NCBI RefSeq assembly: GCF_937980635.1
Contig: NZ_CALJPG010000029.1
Coordinates: 1-19,022 of the forward strand
Direction of reading: 5' to 3'
Length of the DNA stretch: 19,022 nt
From: an uncultured Campylobacter sp.
GTDB lineage: Bacteria > Campylobacterota > Campylobacteria > Campylobacterales > Campylobacteraceae
The notes beneath the pieces are model-generated. The model saw only the letters and a list, made by a program, of their open reading frames with translations, had not been told where the DNA came from and made no database searches. The position numbers and the translations under genes were made by a program. The stretch's first letter is position 1. Each line of letters opens with the position of its first letter. Positions 13,894 through 19,022 of the stretch are shown piece after piece.

Positions 13894-14964
13894 CTAAAAT
13901 TTCGATGAAATTCCGCGTATTAGCTCAACCGCCTCTTTTGCGTCCGCGCATACGAACTCGAAATGCGCCCGTAGCTCCGAGGTGCTGCCGTAGCCGCAGC
14001 TTACGCCCACGCTTCGCACTCCCGCTGCACGCGCCGCCTCTGCATCGAGCCACGTATCACCTATCATAAAGATGTTTCCAAAATACGGATTTTCGCTGCA
14101 AACTTCGGCGTCGCAATGGGCGAAATTTTGCACGGAACCGTCCTGTATTTCGCTACAGCACGCTTCGCTTTCATAGCCTCTGCTGTCTGGATCCTCGACG
14201 CCTCTCTCATTGCTGCTTACGTCGCTAGAATTTATAAACGAAATTCCAAAGGAATTCTTGCTCGAAAGATCGCTTAAATTTCGCTCGCAAATTTTGCTCG
14301 AATCAAGGTCGGAGGTCGGGGAGCCTAGCAAATCGGATGCTAAAATTTCACCTGGAATCACATCTCTACTACCGGCAACGCTTATTTTTTCATTCGTATC
14401 GTGAGTTTTGCCATAGCTCCCATTTTGACTTTCGCCGGCGACCGCAGCGCAATTTTTGCTAGCCGCCTCGCGCCGATTTTTACCCATAGCGATGCTGGAA
14501 ATTCCTAAATTTTCGAGCGCCTTTAAGATCGGTTCGGCGCTTGGTTTGGGATTTTTCACATCCTCTCGTCCGACGATGGTGCCGAAAAATTCCGCAATAC
14601 CCAGATGCTGCAATAAAATTTTAGAAAATTTCGACGTCTTGGTCGTCACAACGCCTAAATTTGCAAACTCGCTCGCCGTGCGAACCGCTTCGAACGCACC
14701 GCTTAGCAGAACGGTCTGATCCAAAAATATCTGCGCGTATCGTTGCTTATAAGCGAGCACGAAATTATGCACATCGCGCGTCACACCTAGACGCTCAAAC
14801 ATTACCTCTAACGGATGTCCGATAAGCCTTTTTATCGCTTCGTCGCTAGGCTCTGCGGCGTCCAAATGCGCAAACGCGTAGTGAAAGCCATCCAGTATCG
14901 CGGGCGTGGAGTCTATGAGCGTGCCGTCCAGATCGAAAAGCAGAGTGGTTTGGAAATTTGGCAT
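13894..14964 (-). CDS. HAD-family phosphatase (Gph-like) with a large internal insertion
   Basis: This is a haloacid dehalogenase-superfamily hydrolase of the phosphoglycolate phosphatase type. Motif I is FDLDGTLIDS (nucleophile Asp11, Asp13). The helical cap follows at about residues 16-85. Motif II is VVTTKT (Thr107/Thr108), motif III NPKPSAEPI (Lys140), and motif IV MIGDTWLDAEAA (Asp303, Asp307). The family usually has about 210-230 residues; this has 356. The excess is a Ser/Asp/Glu-rich, probably disordered stretch at about residues 158-297, between motif III and the strand that leads into motif IV, with six Cys. All catalytic residues remain. There is no clear Shine-Dalgarno before the ATG at 14964. 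The cadF-like terminator lies just upstream, so a separate promoter is needed. The substrate is unknown. Confidence 0.85.
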   Translation of the reverse strand: MPNFQTTLLFDLDGTLIDSTPAILDGFHYAFAHLDAAEPSDEAIKRLIGHPLEVMFERLGVTRDVHNFVLAYKQRYAQIFLDQTVLLSGAFEAVRTASEFANLGVVTTKTSKFSKILLQHLGIAEFFGTIVGREDVKNPKPSAEPILKALENLGISSIAMGKNRREAASKNCAAVAGESQNGSYGKTHDTNEKISVAGSRDVIPGEILASDLLGSPTSDLDSSKICERNLSDLSSKNSFGISFINSSDVSSNERGVEDPDSRGYESEACCSEIQDGSVQNFAHCDAEVCSENPYFGNIFMIGDTWLDAEAARAAGVRSVGVSCGYGSTSELRAHFEFVCADAKEAVELIRGISSKF

Positions 14965-14983
14965 TTTAAAATTTAATTTGGAT

Positions 14984-15012
14984 ATAAAAAAAGCGGAGCC
15001 GAAACTCCGCTT
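14984..15012 (-). terminator. strong intrinsic terminator after the cadF-like gene
   Basis: The minus strand reads AAGCGGAG-TTTCGG-CTCCGCTT followed by TTTTTATATC. This is an 8-bp stem, a 6-base loop and a U-tract, beginning 18 bases after the stop at 15031. It separates the outer membrane protein gene from the phosphatase gene. Confidence 0.9.
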
Positions 15013-15030
15013 ATGTGGATCTAGAAAAGA

Positions 15031-16053
15031 TTATTTTCTAAATTTAGCATCAACGCGTCTATTTTGAGCGCGGCCTGCTTTAGTAGCGTTTGTAGCGATA
15101 GGCTTAGTCTCGCCGTATCCTACAGTGGTGATTCTGCTAGCATCTACGCCGAAGCTCTTAAGCGCACCTCCAACTGCAGCAGCTCTGCGCTCGGAAAGCT
15201 TTTGATTATATGCATTCGAGCCGGTGCTATCGGTGTGACCCTCTAGAATTACTTTGTAATCAGGGTGAGCCACTAGCACGTCGCTTACGTTTTTGATCTG
15301 GTTCATAAACTCAGGGGAAATTTTTGAGCTATCTGTAGCGAAATTTACGCCCAAATTTAATCTAATAACCTTCTCGCAGCCATATTCATCAACAACTACG
15401 CCAGCAGGTGTGCCTGGGCATCTATCGACATTATCGCATACGCCGTCATTATCTGCGTCTTTGCAGCCTGTAGGAGCCGGAGCGGCAGCCGGAGCTGCAT
15501 CAGCATATCTCTTGCCAAAATCAACTGCAAAGCCTAGAGTATAGAACAATACGTGGTTGCCGTCGTCAAATCTGATGGCATCGCGTGCCTCAAGTTTTGT
15601 AGCGAAATTGTCGGTAATGTAGTATTTTAGACCCAAGCCGTATTGGCCGAAGCCGCTATCTTGATCGCCATCGTTGTAAACGTCTTTAGTGTAATCCATA
15701 TATCCAAGACCTAGCAAGCCGTATAATTTGAAATTATCGGTAAAATTTACTAAGTCTTTTACAGCATTGATGTGATAATATTTAGCGTCAGGCTTATCGT
15801 TGCCTACTCTGTGAGCTAAATCCTCTACGCCAATATTGCGAGAGTAATCAAAACCAACCTCTACTTGATCGATAAACGAATCTTGTAGATTTTTGGCAAG
15901 ACGTAGACCGAACATAAAATTCGAATCCAAATCCATATTGCCCTCATGAGTCATTCCACCAATAGTAGGGGTGATCTCCCAGTGATAATCAGCATCGCTA
16001 GCGAACAATGCGCTGGATGCACATAAGCTTAATGCAAGTAGAACTTTCTTCAT
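15031..16053 (-). CDS. CadF/OmpA-family outer membrane protein
   Basis: The 340-residue product starts MKKVLLALSLCASSALFA (signal peptide; AAAGGA 7 bases upstream; the TTG at 16068 is rejected). Residues 19-182 are an N-terminal barrel domain with alternating strands. An Ala/Pro linker (187-195) and a thrombospondin type 3-like calcium motif DADNDGVCDNVDRC (199-212) follow. The C-terminal peptidoglycan-binding OmpA domain has LEGHTDSTGS (Asp275) and KLSERRAAAV (Arg289/290). It closely resembles C. jejuni CadF, including EITPT, the strand KLEARDAIRF, and the ending GRAQNRRVDAKF. Gene order (cadF-rpsI-rplM-addA) agrees. The FRLS fibronectin-binding tetrapeptide known from C. jejuni CadF is replaced by YYIT (144-147), so an adhesin role should not be assumed. 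Confidence 0.92.
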   Translation of the reverse strand: MKKVLLALSLCASSALFASDADYHWEITPTIGGMTHEGNMDLDSNFMFGLRLAKNLQDSFIDQVEVGFDYSRNIGVEDLAHRVGNDKPDAKYYHINAVKDLVNFTDNFKLYGLLGLGYMDYTKDVYNDGDQDSGFGQYGLGLKYYITDNFATKLEARDAIRFDDGNHVLFYTLGFAVDFGKRYADAAPAAAPAPTGCKDADNDGVCDNVDRCPGTPAGVVVDEYGCEKVIRLNLGVNFATDSSKISPEFMNQIKNVSDVLVAHPDYKVILEGHTDSTGSNAYNQKLSERRAAAVGGALKSFGVDASRITTVGYGETKPIATNATKAGRAQNRRVDAKFRK

Positions 16054-16084
16054 TAAACATCCTTTCAAATAAAGTTGTAATTCG

Positions 16085-16090
16085 ATATTA
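16085..16090 (-). promoter_or_regulatory. weak candidate -10 for the cadF-like gene
   Basis: The minus strand reads ATGGTAATATCG, giving TAATAT about 31 bases before the ATG at 16053, downstream of the long hairpin after rpsI. The call rests on likeness to consensus only. Confidence 0.3.
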
Positions 16091-16109
16091 CCATAAAATT
16101 TTTAAAGAA

Positions 16110-16147
16110 TTTACAAATTTGCGACAATTTCGTCACAAATTTGTAAA
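16110..16147 (-). terminator. 38-base inverted repeat between rpsI and the cadF-like gene
   Basis: Five bases after the rpsI stop, the minus strand has arms TTTACAAATTTGTGAC and GTCGCAAATTTGTAAA (16 bp with one G-U pair) around the 6-base loop GAAATT, then TTCTTTAAAAATTTT. It is probably a terminator or attenuator between the ribosomal protein genes and the outer membrane protein gene. The AT-rich stem makes the strength hard to judge. Confidence 0.6.
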
Positions 16148-16152
16148 AAACA

Positions 16153-16542
16153 TTATCTCTTAGAGAACTGCGGACTTCTACGCGCTTTGCGGCGACCGAA
16201 TTTCTTTCGCTCAACCACGCGGCTATCGCGAGTTAGCAGACCTTTTGGCTTAAGAGCCGCCCTAAAATCTTTGTCCATCGCGGCAAGCGCTTTTGAAATT
16301 CCGTGCTTTAGCGCATCCGCTTGAGCCGAATATCCGCCGCCCAAAGTCTGCGCGGTAATATCCATCGACGTCTCTTGTTTAGTCGCCAAAAGCGGCTGAA
16401 CGACCCTTAGTTTGATCGCTTCGTGACCGCCTAGCCAGGTGTTTAGATCCATACCGTTTACTACGATCTTGCCGCTTCCGGGTTTTACCCAAACCTTAGC
16501 TACGGCAGTTTTTCTCTTTCCGGTTGCATAAATTGTCGCCAT
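16153..16542 (-). CDS. rpsI: 30S ribosomal protein S9
   Basis: S9 reaches the P site of the small subunit with its C-terminal tail. The 129-residue product has MATIYATGKRKTAVAKVWVKPGSGKIVVNG, the GGGYSAQADALKHGISKAL signature, and the basic end RKKFGRRKARRSPQFSKR that contacts P-site tRNA. It follows rplM by 2 bases, with AAGGAAAA at the end of rplM serving as its ribosome-binding site. The rplM-rpsI pair is conserved in most bacteria. Confidence 0.97.
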   Translation of the reverse strand: MATIYATGKRKTAVAKVWVKPGSGKIVVNGMDLNTWLGGHEAIKLRVVQPLLATKQETSMDITAQTLGGGYSAQADALKHGISKALAAMDKDFRAALKPKGLLTRDSRVVERKKFGRRKARRSPQFSKR

Positions 16543-16544
16543 GA

Positions 16545-16970
16545 TTATTTTCCTTTTTTAGTTGTTTGCGCAGTATGAGGGTGCTCGCCGCCTTCATATA
16601 CGAATAGCTTTTTGATCATCGCCTTGCCGAGCTTCGTCTTAGGAAGCATGCCGCGAACCGCAAGTCTGTAGAGCTTTGCGGGATTGTTTTTAAGCAGGTC
16701 TTGAAATTTCACACTCTTTACGCTTCCGAAATAGCCCGAGTAGCTGTGATAAAGTTTATCGTCGCCTTTGTTATTGCCGGTAAATACCGCCTTTGAAGCG
16801 TTGATGATAACGACGTAATCTCCGCAATCCACGTTTGGAGTGTAGCTTGGTTTGTGTTTGCCGCGTAGCAATACGGCGACTTCGGTAAGCATCCTACCGA
16901 ATCTTTTATCGGTCGCGTCGATAACGACCCAGTCGCGCTTAACTTCGCTAGGCTTTGTAATTTCTGTCAT
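16545..16970 (-). CDS. rplM: 50S ribosomal protein L13
   Basis: L13 is an early-assembly protein of the large subunit. The 141-residue product has the family's standard length and signatures: DWVVIDATDKRFGRMLTEVAVLLRGKHKPSYTPNVDCGDYVVIINA, then AVRGMLPKTKLGKAMIKKLFVYEGGEHPHTAQ. The ATG at 16970 has AAGGCGG 5 bases upstream and a good promoter further up. The C-terminal tail TTKKGK overlaps the rpsI leader. Confidence 0.97.
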   Translation of the reverse strand: MTEITKPSEVKRDWVVIDATDKRFGRMLTEVAVLLRGKHKPSYTPNVDCGDYVVIINASKAVFTGNNKGDDKLYHSYSGYFGSVKSVKFQDLLKNNPAKLYRLAVRGMLPKTKLGKAMIKKLFVYEGGEHPHTAQTTKKGK

Positions 16971-17000
16971 GGTTTCCGCCTTATTAAAATTTGAGCTGTG

Positions 17001-17006
17001 ATTATA
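17001..17006 (-). promoter_or_regulatory. rplM: -10 element for rplM-rpsI
   Basis: The minus strand reads TCTATATAATCACAG with a perfect TATAAT 30 bases before the rplM ATG. It lies in the 115-base gap after addA, which contains no strong terminator. Confidence 0.65.
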
Positions 17007-17023
17007 TAGAAATATCCTTATGT

Positions 17024-17042
17024 ATAGCTTAATTTAAGCTAT
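17024..17042. promoter_or_regulatory. 19-base perfect palindrome at the -35 position of rplM
   Basis: ATAGCTTAA-T-TTAAGCTAT has perfect 9-base arms around a single central base. It ends 17 bases upstream of the TATAAT of the rplM promoter, so it covers the -35 position. This is the right size and place for an operator of a dimeric regulator, but no regulator is identified. As RNA it would be too short-looped to fold. Confidence 0.5.
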
Positions 17043-17085
17043 TTTTAATATGTCTGTGCTCAAATTTCATCTAAATTTTAAAATT

Positions 17086-19022
17086 TTATCCCTCCTCATT
17101 CACTTCAATCAGCTTAGCGCCCGCAGCCTCGAGAATCAGTACGAAGGCGCGCACCCGCGCATGCGGATAAAACTCGCGGATCACGCTTTTATACCGCGCC
17201 ACTTGAGCTTTGTTTTGCGCGAGGTATTTTTCGGAGCTTTTGTAGTCAAAAAGCAAAATTTCATCCTGCCCAAAGCACGCCAGATCCACGCGCAAAAGAT
17301 CACCCTCCGCGCTTTTTATTGGCATTTCTTTATAAGCCCAAGCGCCCTTTATCAGAGCTAAAAATTCCTCGTTTTTGCTTAGGCCAAGCGCCCGTGCCGC
17401 GATGTTTTCAAAATCCGCATCGTTTAAAAATTTAGCGTAGCGGCCTCTTGCCAGGCTAACTCCGCGTAAAATTTCATCCGCCGTAAAGCCTTCGCTCATC
17501 TCCAGAGCATAGTGCAGCGCCTCGCCGAAATATATCGCGCTTAGCGCTTCCGCTTCGCCGCCGCCTGCTTTTTCTTGCGTGCCTTGAGGCTCGCCCGCTA
17601 CGAGTGCGATCTTTTTGCGCGACGACTGCTCTTCTGATTTTACGAAGCTCGGGATTACGTAGCCGTATTGAAAATCCGGGATATCCAACCACTTCACGAC
17701 GCCCGCGCCCTTGGTCTTTTTGGCATAAGGTGAAAAAAAGCTATAATTGTATTGATCTATTTTTGCCTCGGAGCGTTTTACGATGATGAGCGAGCGTTCG
17801 GCACGTGTAAATGCCACATAGAGCTTATTTATATCCTCTTCATGCGCAGAGCGATCGTTTTCATTCATTAGCGCCGCAAATTCCGCATCCAGGCTCTTTC
17901 TGCTCGCAAATTTATAAAAAATCCTCCACTTATGCGTGGCAAAATCATAGTCTGTCGCGAGCTTTGAGCTCTCGCCCCGGTCTTTTCCTCCGATGCGGTC
18001 GCAAACGATTACGTGCGGGAACTGAAGCCCCTTGGACTTATGCACAGTCATAATTTTAATGCCGCTTTGTTCCTTGGCAAATACCTCCGTTTCGTCGTTT
18101 GCAAACAGATACTCGCTAAAACTATTAAATTTTGCCAGCGTCTCAAAAAATAGCAGTAGATCCGGATCGACAAAATTTAATTTCAGCGCGCTAGCGATAA
18201 ATTCTGCCGTTTTTTGCGCGTTTTTATGCAAATCAACCGCTATCTTTTTAAGCCGCCTACCCAAAATCGCTTCGGCGTTTCGCAGATAAATTTCGTCGCC
18301 ACCTACGCAGAATTTTGCATATTGAATTACGGCATTTACCTGCTCGCTGCAACGCAGAGCCTTATTTGAGCCACTGCAAACCTCGTAAAATTCCGATAGC
18401 ATCTCTTTTAGCGCGCTTACATGCTCGTTTTTCCAGCATAAAATCGCGATATCATCAGCTCTTACGCCGCACTCCTCAACAAGCCTGCGCGCTTGCTCCG
18501 CAGCCCCCTTTAGCACGTCGTCGTATGAAAATGCCGCTACGTAGCCGTAATCGTCGCTTTGCACCTCAAATAGCGGCATTTGTGGATGAGAAAGAGGATA
18601 ATCCTTGATTTTTTGCAGCACCGAAGCGGGCAGATCGCTATCTAGCTTATTTGCTGCGATTTGATCTTCATAAGATGCAAATTTATCGCGCAAGATCTCA
18701 TTTACAAATTTTACAATGAGTTTTAAGCTGCGATAATTGCGCGGCAGACTCTGCGTTTTGATTTGACTAAACTGCTCGCGCAAAATATCAAAAATTTTTC
18801 TCTCCGCGCCGCGAAATTTATAGATGCTCTGTTTTTTATCGCCTACGTAAAAAAAGCTGCCACAGCGCTCCTCCGCCCCTTTGCCAGCAAGCGCTTCAGA
18901 GATTAGAGGCAGCATGATTTCATACTGGCAAATGTCGGTATCTTGGAATTCGTCGATTAAAATATGCGTGATTTTAGAATCGAGCCTGAAATACAAAAGC
19001 TCGCGGTTGCTCTGCAATGCCT
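17086..19022 (-). CDS. addA: AddA-type helicase-nuclease (5' part cut by window edge)
   Basis: This is the UvrD-like helicase and RecB-like nuclease subunit of AddAB, which processes double-strand breaks for recombination. About 645 C-terminal residues are visible; the frame stays open past 19022, so the apparent first codon at 19017 (TTG) is internal. The Walker A box is outside the window. Visible motifs in order are DEFQD (motif II), YVGDKKQSIYKFRGAE (III), LPRNYRS (IV), IMTVHKSKGLQFPHV (V), and LYVAFTRAERSL (VI). The nuclease domain follows, with GEALHYALE, RVDLACF, LLFDYKSS and QVARYKSVI, matching the H-D-DYK-QxxxY set of RecB nucleases. Its place before rplM-rpsI-cadF matches the C. jejuni order. 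AddB is presumably upstream. Confidence 0.93.
   Translation of the reverse strand, partial: ALQSNRELLYFRLDSKITHILIDEFQDTDICQYEIMLPLISEALAGKGAEERCGSFFYVGDKKQSIYKFRGAERKIFDILREQFSQIKTQSLPRNYRSLKLIVKFVNEILRDKFASYEDQIAANKLDSDLPASVLQKIKDYPLSHPQMPLFEVQSDDYGYVAAFSYDDVLKGAAEQARRLVEECGVRADDIAILCWKNEHVSALKEMLSEFYEVCSGSNKALRCSEQVNAVIQYAKFCVGGDEIYLRNAEAILGRRLKKIAVDLHKNAQKTAEFIASALKLNFVDPDLLLFFETLAKFNSFSEYLFANDETEVFAKEQSGIKIMTVHKSKGLQFPHVIVCDRIGGKDRGESSKLATDYDFATHKWRIFYKFASRKSLDAEFAALMNENDRSAHEEDINKLYVAFTRAERSLIIVKRSEAKIDQYNYSFFSPYAKKTKGAGVVKWLDIPDFQYGYVIPSFVKSEEQSSRKKIALVAGEPQGTQEKAGGGEAEALSAIYFGEALHYALEMSEGFTADEILRGVSLARGRYAKFLNDADFENIAARALGLSKNEEFLALIKGAWAYKEMPIKSAEGDLLRVDLACFGQDEILLFDYKSSEKYLAQNKAQVARYKSVIREFYPHARVRAFVLILEAAGAKLIEVNEEG

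Noticed and set aside
17810..17817. GCACGTGT as a possible parS half for the ParB encoded here
   Set aside because: It lies inside addA and matches only the central CACGTG; the flanks do not fit the TGTTTCACGTGAAACA type.

Overview
The window comes from an epsilonproteobacterium, almost certainly a Campylobacter of the higher-GC, oral type (C. gracilis, C. showae, C. rectus and C. curvus are candidates; the species cannot be fixed from sequence alone). The evidence is gene order. Read on the minus strand, the left part runs rplU-rpmA-obgE-(EF-hand gene)-fmt-birA-parA-parB-atpF'-atpF-atpH-atpA-atpG-atpD. As I recall the C. jejuni map, this matches the Cj0094-Cj0107 block, except that proB is absent. 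The right part, addA-rplM-rpsI-cadF-like, matches Cj1481c-Cj1478c. Nearly everything is housekeeping.

Layout. 1-5224: most of the F1Fo ATP synthase operon (beta subunit cut by the left edge), with separate b and b' stalk genes. 5299-7573: parB, parA and birA with short overlaps. 7564-8112: a stretch between birA and fmt holding AAATTT hexamers every 15 or 18 bases; it is open in one frame, and its coding status is doubtful. 8106-11422: fmt, a small exported EF-hand protein, obgE, rpmA and rplU. 11423-14990 is the accessory junction between the two conserved blocks. It holds a small lipoprotein gene and a DUF411 gene on the plus strand, a tRNA-Gln(CUG), about 950 bases with no convincing gene but with degenerate repeats, and a HAD phosphatase with a large insertion. 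15031-19022: a CadF/OmpA-family outer membrane protein, S9, L13, and the C-terminal part of the AddA helicase-nuclease (cut by the right edge).

Gene cooperation. The atp genes build one membrane machine. ParA/ParB act in chromosome segregation. BirA (biotin loading), Fmt (initiator tRNA formylation), Obg (ribosome assembly GTPase), L27, L21, S9 and L13 are core growth functions. AddA acts with an AddB outside the window in double-strand break repair.

I found no CRISPR array, insertion sequence, prophage or recognisable defence system. The points most worth following are the roughly 140-residue insertion in the HAD phosphatase, the phased AAATTT array between fmt and birA, the roughly 65-bp degenerate repeats near 13.5 kb, and a palindromic AT-rich motif that recurs in non-coding spots.
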